Of a DNA stretch of 64,000 nt, positions 36,206 to 44,792 are shown piece by piece; position 1 is the first letter of the stretch, and the number at the start of each line of letters is the position of its first letter. The notes below the pieces were generated by a model. The model did no database searches and was not told the origin of the DNA. It saw only the letters and a program-made list of their open reading frames with translations. The stretch is from Pectobacterium sp. CFBP8739 (lineage in GTDB: Bacteria > Pseudomonadota > Gammaproteobacteria > Enterobacterales > Enterobacteriaceae). The stretch lies in NCBI RefSeq assembly GCF_013449375.1, contig NZ_JACDRR010000005.1:39074-103073 (forward strand), given 5' to 3'. Made by a program: the position numbers and the translations under genes.

Positions 36206-37471
36206 ATGAAGAATAGCGAACTGAATCAACGCCGTCTGGCCGCCACGCCGCGTGGCGTGGGCGTCATGTGTGATTTCTATGCCGAGCGTGCGGAAAACAG
36301 CACGCTGTGGGATGTGGAAGGTCGAGAATTTATCGATTTCGCCGCTGGGATTGCGGTGCTGAACACCGGCCACCGCCACCCGAAGATTGTCGCGGCAGTG
36401 CGCGAGCAGTTGGATCGCTTTACCCATACGGCCTACCAGATTGTGCCTTACGGCAGCTACGTTACGCTGGCCGAACGCATCAACGCGCTGGCACCGATTG
36501 AGGGCGTGGCAAAAACGACGTTCTTTACCACCGGCGCAGAAGCCGTGGAAAACGCGGTGAAAATCGCCCGCGCGTACACCAAACGCCCCGGCGTCATCGC
36601 CTTCAACGCGGCATTTCATGGTCGTACGCTGCTGACCATGACGCTAACGGGCAAAGTGGCACCGTATTCCACAGGATTCGGGCCGTTCCCCGGTTCCATT
36701 TTTCATGCGCTTTATCCGAGTGAGCAACACGGCATCACCGTTGAGCAGGCGCTGGAAAGCGTTGAACGCTTGATGCATACCGACATCGCCGCCGATCAGG
36801 TGGCTGCCATTCTGCTGGAGCCTGTGCAGGGTGAAGGTGGCTTCAACGTCGCGCCACCGGCCTTCATTAGCGGGCTGCGTAAGCTGTGTGATGAGCACGG
36901 TATCCTGCTGATTGCCGATGAAGTGCAGACAGGCTTTGCCCGTACCGGTAAGCTGTTTGCGATGGAGTATTACACAGAGAAAGCCGATCTGATTACGATG
37001 GCGAAGAGCCTGGGCGGCGGCTTCCCGATTTCCGGCGTTGTCGGCCGCGCTGATGTTATGGACGCACCTGCGCCGGGCGGGCTGGGCGGTACTTATGCGG
37101 GGAACCCGCTGTCGGTGGCCTCCGCGCTGGCGGTATTGGATGTGATTGAAGACGAGAAATTGTGCCAGCGGGCACAGCGTCTCGGTGCCGCGCTGGTGGA
37201 AACGCTGGAAAATATCAAAGTGCAGTGTCCGGCGCTGGTGGCAATTCGCGCGCAAGGGTCAATGGTGGCGGCAGAATTTAACGACCCGAACACGGGTAAG
37301 CCATCGGCAGAGCTAACACGTCAATTCCAGAAACACGCGTTGGAAGCGGGTCTACTGCTGCTAACCTGTGGTGTACATGGCAACGTGATCCGCTTCCTGT
37401 ATCCGTTAACGGTGCCTGACGATCAGTTCAGCAAGGCCATGAGCATTCTGACGCGCGTATTAACACGATAG
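36206..37471 (+). CDS. gabT: 4-aminobutyrate aminotransferase GabT
   Basis: 421 residues from ATG 36206. Class III aminotransferase landmarks: PLP-phosphate loop TTGAEAVENAVKIARAYT, AFHGRTLLTMTLTGK, the Asp of IADEVQTGFARTGKLFAMEYY, and catalytic Lys in ITMAKSLGGGFPISGVVGR. The N-terminus (RRLAATPRGVGVMCDFYAERAENSTLWDVEGREFIDFAAGIAVLNTGHRHP) is typical GabT. It converts GABA and 2-oxoglutarate to succinic semialdehyde and glutamate; 5-aminovalerate is a known side substrate. It is followed by gabD after 10 bp. Confidence 0.92.
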   Translation: MKNSELNQRRLAATPRGVGVMCDFYAERAENSTLWDVEGREFIDFAAGIAVLNTGHRHPKIVAAVREQLDRFTHTAYQIVPYGSYVTLAERINALAPIEGVAKTTFFTTGAEAVENAVKIARAYTKRPGVIAFNAAFHGRTLLTMTLTGKVAPYSTGFGPFPGSIFHALYPSEQHGITVEQALESVERLMHTDIAADQVAAILLEPVQGEGGFNVAPPAFISGLRKLCDEHGILLIADEVQTGFARTGKLFAMEYYTEKADLITMAKSLGGGFPISGVVGRADVMDAPAPGGLGGTYAGNPLSVASALAVLDVIEDEKLCQRAQRLGAALVETLENIKVQCPALVAIRAQGSMVAAEFNDPNTGKPSAELTRQFQKHALEAGLLLLTCGVHGNVIRFLYPLTVPDDQFSKAMSILTRVLTR

Positions 37472-37481
37472 AAGAGAAGCT

Positions 37482-38948
37482 ATGCAACTGAAAACGTTAC
37501 TGAAACAACAAACCTTATTCCGTCAACACTGCCTGATTGACGGCGAGTGGCAAGACAGCCAAAACGGTGAACGTCTGGATGTGACCAATCCGGCGACGGG
37601 CGAGGTGCTGGGGTCGGTACCGCTCGTGACGGTGTCACAAACCGAGCAGGCGATTGCTGCGGCTGAACGGGCGCTGATTGAATGGCGTAAGAAGACAGGA
37701 AAAGAACGTGCCGCGCTGTTACAGGCGTGGGCGCGCCTGATTATGGACAATCAGGATGACCTGGCTGCGCTGTTGACGGCAGAGCAGGGAAAACCGCTGG
37801 CGGAAGCCAAGGGCGAAATCGCCTATGCGACCAGCTTCATTGACTGGTTTGCGGAAGAAGCCAAGCGTATTGAGGGCAGCGTGCTGCAATCGCCACAGGG
37901 GCAACAGCGTCTGCTGGTCATTAAACAGCCGATCGGCGTATGTGCGGCGATTACGCCGTGGAATTTCCCAGCGGCGATGATCACCCGTAAGGTCGGGCCT
38001 GCGCTGGCGGCAGGCTGCACCATGATCGTCAAGCCCGCCGAGCAGACGCCGTTTACCGCGCTGGCGATGGCGGAACTGGCGCAGCAGGCGGGGATTCCGC
38101 GCGGCGTGTTGCAGATCATCGTCGGCGATGCGCAGTCGGTTGGTAAGGTGCTGTGCGATAGTCCGGTGGTGCGCAAGCTGAGCTTCACTGGGTCGACGGA
38201 AGTAGGCCGCATTCTGATGGCGCAGAGCGCGCCAACAGTGAAAAAGCTGTCGCTGGAACTGGGCGGCAACGCGCCGTTTATCGTATTCGACGATGCCGAT
38301 GTGGAGCAGGCGGTAAAGGGCATTCTGGCCTCCAAGTTCCGCAACAGTGGGCAAACCTGCGTTTGTGCCAACCGTATCTACGTGCAGGACGGTATTTATC
38401 CAACGCTGGTCGAACGGCTGGTTGAGGAAGTACGCAAATTGAAGGTTGGCGACGGTACGCAACCAGGCGTGACGCAAGGGCCGCTGATTGATGCTGATGC
38501 GGTCAGTAAGGTTGAACAACACATTGCCGATGCGCTATCTCACGGGGCAACGCTGCTGCTGGGCGGGAAACGCCATGAGCTGGGCGGCACGTTCTTCACG
38601 CCAACCATCGTCGGTGGGGTCACGCGCGAGATGCGTTTCGCCCGCGAAGAAACGTTCGGACCCGTCGCGCCGCTGTTCCGTTTTAGCGATGAAGCAGAAG
38701 CGATTGCGATGGCGAACGATACTGAATTTGGGCTAGCAGCCTATGTTTACACGCGTGATGCGGTGCGCCAGTGGACGGTACCGGAAGCGCTAGACTATGG
38801 CATGGTCGGCATTAATACCGGTCTGATCTCGAATGAAGTCGCACCGTTTGGCGGCGTGAAGCAGTCTGGGCTGGGACGTGAAGGTTCACGCTTTGGCATC
38901 GAAGACTATCTGGAAATGAAATACCTCTGCGTTGACCTTTCCCGGTAG
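37482..38948 (+). CDS. gabD: Succinate-semialdehyde dehydrogenase GabD
   Basis: 488 residues. Aldehyde dehydrogenase motifs: AAITPWNFPAAMITRKVGPALAAGC, the glycine pair in FTGSTEVGRILM, catalytic Glu in LELGGNAPFIVFDDAD and catalytic Cys in SGQTCVCANRIYV. The order and lengths fit E. coli GabD (NADP+-linked). It oxidises succinic semialdehyde from GabT, and possibly from the downstream phospho-lyase route, to succinate for the TCA cycle. Hairpins lie 15 bp after its stop. Confidence 0.92.
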   Translation: MQLKTLLKQQTLFRQHCLIDGEWQDSQNGERLDVTNPATGEVLGSVPLVTVSQTEQAIAAAERALIEWRKKTGKERAALLQAWARLIMDNQDDLAALLTAEQGKPLAEAKGEIAYATSFIDWFAEEAKRIEGSVLQSPQGQQRLLVIKQPIGVCAAITPWNFPAAMITRKVGPALAAGCTMIVKPAEQTPFTALAMAELAQQAGIPRGVLQIIVGDAQSVGKVLCDSPVVRKLSFTGSTEVGRILMAQSAPTVKKLSLELGGNAPFIVFDDADVEQAVKGILASKFRNSGQTCVCANRIYVQDGIYPTLVERLVEEVRKLKVGDGTQPGVTQGPLIDADAVSKVEQHIADALSHGATLLLGGKRHELGGTFFTPTIVGGVTREMRFAREETFGPVAPLFRFSDEAEAIAMANDTEFGLAAYVYTRDAVRQWTVPEALDYGMVGINTGLISNEVAPFGGVKQSGLGREGSRFGIEDYLEMKYLCVDLSR

Positions 38949-39287
38949 CTCGTCTTGAAGAAACGCGTGTCGATAGTCAATATCGGCACGCGGATAGTAA
39001 ACGCGCAATGCGTTTAGGTGGTGCAAGGCAGTCCTGATTTGCACCACAACATGGCAAAAAGGGTGAAATGGCATCAGGTATCGATAGCGGTTGTGTCTCC
39101 CTGATACTTCTCATCACTGTTCCCGCCGCCGCTGTAGCAAAACATCAATAAAATTTTTTAATTGGCACAATTTATGCTCATCTTTTTTTGCATGATTACG
39201 ATGATACATGATGCATCAAAAGTGCAATGGGCAAAATTGTGAAACGCATTTGACCTTTACGTTGACTACCACTCCAGGAGCAAAAGA
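38949..39287 (+). promoter_or_regulatory. 339-bp region: gabD hairpins and TGATGCATCA operator candidate
   Basis: Hairpins CGCGTGTCGATA/TATCGGCACGCG (38964-38975/38981-38992) and GTGGTGCAA/TTGCACCAC (39018-39026/39039-39047) probably end the gabTD transcript. TGATGCATCA at 39209-39218, preceded by ATGAT repeats, is the same palindrome found before the SDR operon. SD CCAGGAG precedes the binding-protein gene. Confidence 0.5.
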
Positions 39288-40367
39288 ATGTCCAGACTTA
39301 ATACTCTCTCCAAAGCAAAAGGACTGTTCAAGCGTCAGGCGCTGAAAAAAATTGCGGCTACGGCTTTTCTGGTGACGATGGCCTGTCAGGCACAGGCGGA
39401 ATCCGTCACGGTGATCTCGTTCGGCGGTTTAAACAAAGATGCGCAGGATAAGGCATTTTACAAACCGTTCGCTGCGGCGGGCAAAGGTACGGTGGAAGCC
39501 GGTGAGTATAACGGCGAAATGGCGCGTATCCGGGCGATGGTGGAAACCGGACAGGTAGGTTGGGACGTGGTGGAAGTCGAAGGCCCTGAGCTGATGCGTG
39601 GCTGTAGTGAAGGGTTGTTTGAGCCACTGGACTGGTCAAAGCTCGGTGACCAATCCCAGTTTGTTAAAGGGGCGGTCACCGAATGTGGCGCGGGGATTTT
39701 CCTGTGGTCAACCGTTCTAACCTATAACGCTCAGAAGCTGAAGCAGGCACCGAAAAGCTGGGCCGATTTCTGGAATGTGAAAGCGTATCCCGGCAAACGT
39801 GCGTTACGTAAAAGCGCCAAATTTACGCTGGAAATCGCGCTGCTGGCCGATGGCGTGAAGCGTGAAGATCTCTACAAGGTACTGGCGACGCCGCAAGGGG
39901 TCGATCGCGCCTTTAAGAAACTGGATGAGATCAAATCCAACATTCAGTGGTGGGAATCTGGCGCACAGCCGCTGCAATGGCTGGTGTCGGGCGATGTGGT
40001 GATGACGTCTGCGTATAACGGTCGTGTTTCGGCGGCGCAGAAAGAAGGGCATGACTTCAAGATCGTCTGGGCCGACAGCATTTACGATCTGGATAGCTGG
40101 GCGATCGTCAAAGGCTCCAAGCACAAGGCGCTGGCGGAGCAGTTTATTGCGTTTGCCAACCAGCCGGAAAACCAAAAAATATTTGCCGAGAACATTCCTT
40201 ATGGCCCGACACACGTCAAAACCACCAGCCTGCTAACGCCAGCCGTCGCTGCCAATCTGCCGACTGCGCCGGATAATTTGGCACAGGCATTGCAGGTAGA
40301 TACTGAGTTTTGGATCGATCACGGTGAAGAGCTGGAGCAGCGTTTTAACGCCTGGGCCGCGCAGTAA
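39288..40367 (+). CDS. Periplasmic substrate-binding protein, polyamine type (PotD/PotF-like)
   Basis: 359 residues with a long-n-region signal peptide (KKIAATAFLVTMACQAQA|ES, cleavage near 37). The mature part has the family opening VTVISFGGLNKDAQDKAF, a two-lobe layout, VGWDVVEVEGPELMRGC and YNGRVSAAQKEGHDFKIVWADS. It delivers a small cationic or zwitterionic amine. First gene of a plus-strand ABC operon with two permeases. The ligand is not known; adjacent gabTD and the kinase/phospho-lyase genes point to an amino acid-like amine such as GABA, a hydroxy-GABA or hydroxylysine. Confidence 0.85.
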   Translation: MSRLNTLSKAKGLFKRQALKKIAATAFLVTMACQAQAESVTVISFGGLNKDAQDKAFYKPFAAAGKGTVEAGEYNGEMARIRAMVETGQVGWDVVEVEGPELMRGCSEGLFEPLDWSKLGDQSQFVKGAVTECGAGIFLWSTVLTYNAQKLKQAPKSWADFWNVKAYPGKRALRKSAKFTLEIALLADGVKREDLYKVLATPQGVDRAFKKLDEIKSNIQWWESGAQPLQWLVSGDVVMTSAYNGRVSAAQKEGHDFKIVWADSIYDLDSWAIVKGSKHKALAEQFIAFANQPENQKIFAENIPYGPTHVKTTSLLTPAVAANLPTAPDNLAQALQVDTEFWIDHGEELEQRFNAWAAQ

Positions 40368-40409
40368 AGCCGTAGTGGTTGACCGTACGTGATGATGGAG
40401 AAAGAGCCT

Positions 40410-41678
40410 ATGTCCCAAAGCGATGTCGTCGCCGCTGTACCGTCTGGCGGAAACGAGGAAAATTCGACCTTGAAGCAGCAACTGTGGTTAGCGCAGAGAG
40501 CCTATAAGAAGCGTTCGCTGCTGCTGATTGCGCCGCTGTTTCTGTTTATCGTGGTGAGTTTTCTCTTCCCGATCACCTCGATTTTGGGGAAAAGCGTCTC
40601 CAATCCGGAATTGCGCGACAATATGCCACAGACCATTGCTGCTATGCGGCAATGGTCGGGCAACAATGTGCCGGATGAAGCGGTCTTTCGGGCGTTGGTC
40701 GGCGATCTGCGCGATGCCCGCAGCAGCGGCAAATTAAGCACGATCACCAAACGACTGGGGTATGAAGGGGCGGAATTCCGTACCTTGATTACCCGTACAT
40801 TGCGTAAGCTGCCCGCTGAGGGCAGCAACGACATGCGCGACCAACTGATACGCGAGCAGCCGATGTGGGGAGAACTGGCGACCTGGCGAACGTTCGATCG
40901 CGCGGCGCGTCCTTTTACCAGCTATTACCTGCTGGCCGTGTTTGACCATAAAGTTGACGCCACCACGCAGCAGATTGTCCCGCAGCCTGCCGATCAGGCG
41001 CTGTATGTCGACGTGCTGCTGCGCACGTTGCTGATGGCGGGTGTGGTGACGCTATTATGTGTGGGGTTAGGGTATCCACTGGCCTATTGGCTGGCGAAAC
41101 AGCCATCTAATCGGGCGAACCTGTTGCTGATTCTGGTGTTGCTGCCGTTCTGGACATCGCTGATCGTGCGCACCGCGAGCTGGATTGTACTGCTACAGTC
41201 GGGTGGGTTGATTAACCGTTCGCTGATGAACATCGGTGTTATCGATGAACCGCTGGTGCTGGTGTTCAACCGCATTGGCGTCTACATCTCGATGACCCAC
41301 ATCCTGCTGCCGTTCTTTATTCTGCCGCTGTACGCGGTGATGAAAGGCATTTCCCCGAATTACGTGCGGGCGGCCGTCTCACTGGGGGCGCATCCGTTTA
41401 TCGCCTTCTGGCGGGTTTATGTGCCGCAAACGTACGCGGGTGTCACGGCAGGGGCGCTGCTGGTCTTCATGATGGCGATTGGCTACTACATTACGCCAGC
41501 GCTGCTGGGCGGGCCGAGTGACCAAATGCTGAGCTATTTTGTCGCGTTCTTCACCAATACCACGATGAATTGGGGAATGGCGGCCGCGCTGGGTACACAA
41601 CTGCTGGTTATCGTGACGCTATTGTATGTGGTGTACATCCGCGTGACGCGCACCAATGCGGAAGCAGCGGCGCACTAA
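40410..41678 (+). CDS. ABC transporter permease, PotB-like with large loop
   Basis: 422 residues from ATG 40410 (GGAG 9 bp upstream; ATGs at 40392 and 40395 are alternatives). TM1 is near 35-55. The next membrane segment begins only near 205 (LLRTLLMAGVVTLLCVGLGYPLAYWLA), so TM1 and TM2 are separated by a hydrophilic loop of about 145 residues, much longer than in E. coli PotB. The EAA loop is seen in VRAAVSLGAHPFIAFWRVYVPQTYAGV. It pairs with the next permease and, probably, the ATPase at 33270. Confidence 0.85.
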   Translation: MSQSDVVAAVPSGGNEENSTLKQQLWLAQRAYKKRSLLLIAPLFLFIVVSFLFPITSILGKSVSNPELRDNMPQTIAAMRQWSGNNVPDEAVFRALVGDLRDARSSGKLSTITKRLGYEGAEFRTLITRTLRKLPAEGSNDMRDQLIREQPMWGELATWRTFDRAARPFTSYYLLAVFDHKVDATTQQIVPQPADQALYVDVLLRTLLMAGVVTLLCVGLGYPLAYWLAKQPSNRANLLLILVLLPFWTSLIVRTASWIVLLQSGGLINRSLMNIGVIDEPLVLVFNRIGVYISMTHILLPFFILPLYAVMKGISPNYVRAAVSLGAHPFIAFWRVYVPQTYAGVTAGALLVFMMAIGYYITPALLGGPSDQMLSYFVAFFTNTTMNWGMAAALGTQLLVIVTLLYVVYIRVTRTNAEAAAH

Positions 41679-41714
41679 GCACGCTATCCGTAACCTTATA
41701 CTGGGAGATAACCA

Positions 41715-42533
41715 ATGAGACAGCAAGGTGAAGTGGTGATCCGTCTGTGGAACACGTTCTTTAATTTCTACGGGGCGGCGATGCTGTTGTTTTTGATTGT
41801 CCCTGTGCTGGTGATTGTTCCACTTTCGTTTAATGCCGGTTCGTTTCTGAGCTACCCGCTGACGGGATTTTCCCTGCGCTGGTATCGCGAGTTTTTCAAC
41901 TCCAGCGAGTGGCTGGGGGCGTTAGGCAACAGTCTGCTGATTGCTCCACTGGCTACGCTGCTGGCGACGGTGCTTGGCGTGCTGGCCTCCGTTGGGCTGG
42001 TACGCGGTGAGTTTCGCGGTAAATCACTGGTGATGGCGGTATTGATTTCACCGATGATTGCGCCGGTGGTGATTGTCGCCGTAGGGATGTTTTTCTTCTT
42101 TGCCAAGCTATCGCTGTTGAACAGCTATTTGGGGCTGGTATTGGCACATGCCATGCTGGGCGTGCCGTTCGTGGTGATCACGGTCACGGCGGTATTGAAG
42201 AACTACGATCACAACCTGACGCGAGCCGCCGCGAGTCTAGGTGCTTCGCCGCTGCTGGCATTTCGCAAGGTGACGTTTCCGCTGATTGCTCCCGGCGTGT
42301 TCTCGGGGGCGCTTTTTGCCTTTGCGACGTCGTTTGATGAAGTGATCGTCACGCTATTCCTCGCCAGTCCGCGCCAGCGCACGCTGCCGCTACAGATGTT
42401 TGCTGGTATCCGTGAGAACCTCGACCCGACGATAGCCGCTGCCGCGACCATGATGGTGGGCGCTGCGCTCGTCCTGCTCATCGTGATGGAGATTTTACGT
42501 CGCCGTTCAGAACGGTTACGGAGTGGGAGTTAG
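41715..42533 (+). CDS. ABC transporter permease, PotC-like
   Basis: 272 residues with six membrane segments and the EAA loop TRAAASLGASPLLAFRKVTFPLIAPGV. Typical opening NFYGAAMLLFLIVPVLVIVPLSFNAGSFLSYPLTGFSLRWYREFF. It is second permease of the importer and lies 36 bp after the first. The C-terminal end is basic (RRRSERLRSGS). Confidence 0.88.
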   Translation: MRQQGEVVIRLWNTFFNFYGAAMLLFLIVPVLVIVPLSFNAGSFLSYPLTGFSLRWYREFFNSSEWLGALGNSLLIAPLATLLATVLGVLASVGLVRGEFRGKSLVMAVLISPMIAPVVIVAVGMFFFFAKLSLLNSYLGLVLAHAMLGVPFVVITVTAVLKNYDHNLTRAAASLGASPLLAFRKVTFPLIAPGVFSGALFAFATSFDEVIVTLFLASPRQRTLPLQMFAGIRENLDPTIAAAATMMVGAALVLLIVMEILRRRSERLRSGS

Positions 42534-42940
42534 GTGGGGAATCAAGTACTACATGTCATGTGAGGATGTTTCGTGCGCGTTGATATTGTATTTCTCCCTT
42601 TGCATGGGATAGCGCACGACCAAGGGCGGCTCAGTTGCCGTCGCCCTTGGAACCCTGGCTTTTTGGCGGTTCATGATGCCGCTACGCGGTGCCTTCAGAG
42701 ATAACGTTTTCCTGACGGACCGCCAGTGACGCGTTCCCTACGCGGCACTGGCTTTCGCAGCATCCATGCTGCTCATCCTGAAAAACGTTTTCTCTTCAGC
42801 ATCATTTTACGCCACGAGAAGAGACCGGTTTTTGCTGAAATTTTTCAGCTTTTTTTAAAACTCAATTTATGATGCATCAAACACCATTTTGATGCATCGC
42901 CTACAACATTATCGTGTACAACAGGCTCAGGAGATTCGGT
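42534..42940 (+). promoter_or_regulatory. 407-bp gap with repeat copy B and two TGATGCATC sites
   Basis: After the permease stop comes structured repeat copy B (42611-42814). TGATGCATCA (42870-42879) and TGATGCATCG (42890-42899) have centres exactly 20 bp apart, two helical turns, just before the SDR gene. The first decamer matches 39209-39218. SD CAGGAG precedes the SDR ATG. Confidence 0.55.
42611..42814 (+). repeat. Structured dispersed repeat, copy B (204 bp)
   Basis: Stems corresponding to copy A are CCAAGGGCG/CGCCCTTGG (42620-42628/42642-42650), GCCAGTGACGCG/CGCGGCACTGGC (42722-42733/42741-42752, same A-G mismatch) and GCAGCA/TGCTGC (42757-42762/42767-42772). A long-range pairing joins AGAGATAACGTTTT (42697-42710) with AAAACGTTTTCTCT (42782-42795), with one mismatch. 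Loop and linker sequences are conserved with copy A while stems change on both sides. Confidence 0.7.
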
Positions 42941-43675
42941 ATGACAGCACAAAAAACACTTTTGCTGACCGGTGCCAGTCGGGGCATCGGGCATGCCACC
43001 GTCAAGCATTTCCACGCGGCGGGGTGGCGGATCTTTACCGCATCGCGTCAGAACTGGGCGGAAGAGTGCCCGTGGGCGGAAAAGCTGCTCAATCACATTC
43101 ATCTCGATTTGGAAGATATCGACAGCCTGCAACAGACACTGCCGCTGATTAAGGAAAAGCTGGGCGGACGGCTGGATGCGTTGGTCGACAACGCGGGGAT
43201 TTCGCCAAAAGGCGCAGACGGGCAGCGTTTGGGCGTGCGTGACACGGATTATGCGACCTGGCTGCGGGTCTTTAACGTCAACCTGTTTTCCTGTGCGCTG
43301 TTGGCAAACGGCTTGTTTGACGAGCTAAAAGCATCACAGGGTTGCGTGATTAATGTGACCTCGATTGCCGGATCGCGGGTTCATCCTTTTGCTGGTGTGG
43401 CTTATGCCACGTCAAAAGCGGCGCTGTCCGCATTGACGCGAGAAATGGCCTTTGATTTTGGTCCGCACGGCGTCCGTGTGAATGCGATTGCACCGGGAGA
43501 AATCGAAACCTCGATTTTGTCCCCTGGGACGGGCGATATCATTGAACGACAGGTGCCGATGCAGCGCTTGGGCAAACCCGAAGAGGTCGCCAGCCTGATC
43601 TATTTCCTCTGCACGTCCGGAGCCTCTTATGTCAACGGTGCGGAAATCCATATCAACGGAGGACAACATGTCTGA
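42941..43675 (+). CDS. Short-chain dehydrogenase/reductase
   Basis: 244 residues. Cofactor motif LTGASRGIGHATVKHF (6-21), NAG loop DALVDNAGIS, catalytic Ser in INVTSIAGSRVHPFAG and Y-x-x-x-K in VAYATSKAALSALTREMAFDFGPHGVRVNAIAPGEIET. A classical NAD(P)-dependent SDR. It is first gene of an operon with a kinase (8-bp overlap) and a phospho-lyase-like protein, so it may oxidise or reduce a hydroxyl or aldehyde in the same route. The substrate is not visible from sequence. Confidence 0.85.
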   Translation: MTAQKTLLLTGASRGIGHATVKHFHAAGWRIFTASRQNWAEECPWAEKLLNHIHLDLEDIDSLQQTLPLIKEKLGGRLDALVDNAGISPKGADGQRLGVRDTDYATWLRVFNVNLFSCALLANGLFDELKASQGCVINVTSIAGSRVHPFAGVAYATSKAALSALTREMAFDFGPHGVRVNAIAPGEIETSILSPGTGDIIERQVPMQRLGKPEEVASLIYFLCTSGASYVNGAEIHINGGQHV

Positions 43676-44792
43676 CGGACGACTCAGCGTACTTTTCCCT
43701 TCACATCCGCCTTCGGCGTCTAATCAGTCGGTATTTGCCGAGACGGTATCGCACGACGATGAACTGATGACGCAGGCCGTACCGCAGGTTTCCTGCCCGC
43801 AGGCACTGGCGATCGCGCAGCAGGAATATGGCTTGTCTGGGCAGATGACGCTGTTACAGGGCGAGCGCGATATGAATTTCTGCCTGACGGTCACGCCAGA
43901 TGAGCGCTATATGCTCAAGGTGATCAACGCAGCGGAACCTGCCGACGTCAGCGATTTCCAGACTGCGTTGCTGCTGCACCTTGCGCAGCAGGCGCCTGAA
44001 TTGCCTGTACCGCGAATCCAGCCGACAACAGCAGGTCGGGCGGAAACCCGCGTTGAGATTGATGGCGAGCAGCTGCGCGTCCGGTTAGTGAGCTATCTGG
44101 CAGGAACGCCGCAGCACCTGGCCGCGCCTTCAACGGCATTGATGCCGCAGTTGGGCGGCACGCTGGCGCAGTTAGACAACGCACTTCACGGCTTTACGCA
44201 TCCGGCGGCGAACCGCTCTCTGCTGTGGGATATCAGCCGCGCAGAGCAGGTACGTCCTTACCTTGATTTCATTTCTGAGCGGCAGCAGCACCAGCATCTT
44301 CTGCGTATTTTTGACCGCTATGACAGCCGAGTCGCCCCTGCATTAGCGACCTTGCGTCGCCAGGTCATTCATAATGATTTAAATCCGCATAACGTGCTGG
44401 TAGCTGGGACGTCACCGATGCGGGTGACGGGCATTATCGATTTTGGCGACGCGGTATTGGCCCCGTTAATCTGCGAAGTGGCAACAGCGCTGGCGTATCA
44501 GGTGAGCGATGGGACGGATCTGCTGGAACAGGTTGTGCCTTTTATTGCTGCGTATCACCAGAACAGGCCGCTCGCGCCGGAGGAGATCGTGCTACTGCCG
44601 GATTTAATTGCGACCCGCATGGCGCTGACCTTAACCATTGCGCAGTGGCGGGCGTCACGCTATCCCGATAATCGGGAATATCTGTTGCGCAATGTGCCGC
44701 GCTGTTGGCACAGTTTGCAGCGCATCGCGACCTATTCCCATGCGCAGTTTGTGACTCGTTTACAGCAGGTTTGCCCGGAGGATGTACGATGA
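43668..44792 (+). CDS. APH-fold small-molecule kinase (hydroxylysine/aminoalcohol kinase-like)
   Basis: 374 residues from ATG 43668, which overlaps the SDR stop. Kinase motifs: GERDMNFCLTVTPDERYMLKVIN (N-lobe with Lys), the catalytic loop RRQVIHNDLNPHNVLVAG (H-x-D-x4-N) and the metal motif GIIDFGDAVLAPLICEVATALAY. The fold matches aminoglycoside, choline and hydroxylysine kinases. Its tight coupling (ATGA) to an ETNPPL/PHYKPL-like protein argues for an O-phosphorylated vicinal amino alcohol as product. Resistance to aminoglycosides is unlikely given the operon. Confidence 0.8.
   Translation: MSDGRLSVLFPSHPPSASNQSVFAETVSHDDELMTQAVPQVSCPQALAIAQQEYGLSGQMTLLQGERDMNFCLTVTPDERYMLKVINAAEPADVSDFQTALLLHLAQQAPELPVPRIQPTTAGRAETRVEIDGEQLRVRLVSYLAGTPQHLAAPSTALMPQLGGTLAQLDNALHGFTHPAANRSLLWDISRAEQVRPYLDFISERQQHQHLLRIFDRYDSRVAPALATLRRQVIHNDLNPHNVLVAGTSPMRVTGIIDFGDAVLAPLICEVATALAYQVSDGTDLLEQVVPFIAAYHQNRPLAPEEIVLLPDLIATRMALTLTIAQWRASRYPDNREYLLRNVPRCWHSLQRIATYSHAQFVTRLQQVCPEDVR

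Noticed and set aside
43668-44792. Aminoglycoside resistance phosphotransferase
   Set aside because: The fold matches, but overlap with an SDR and a phospho-lyase-like gene makes a catabolic kinase much more likely.
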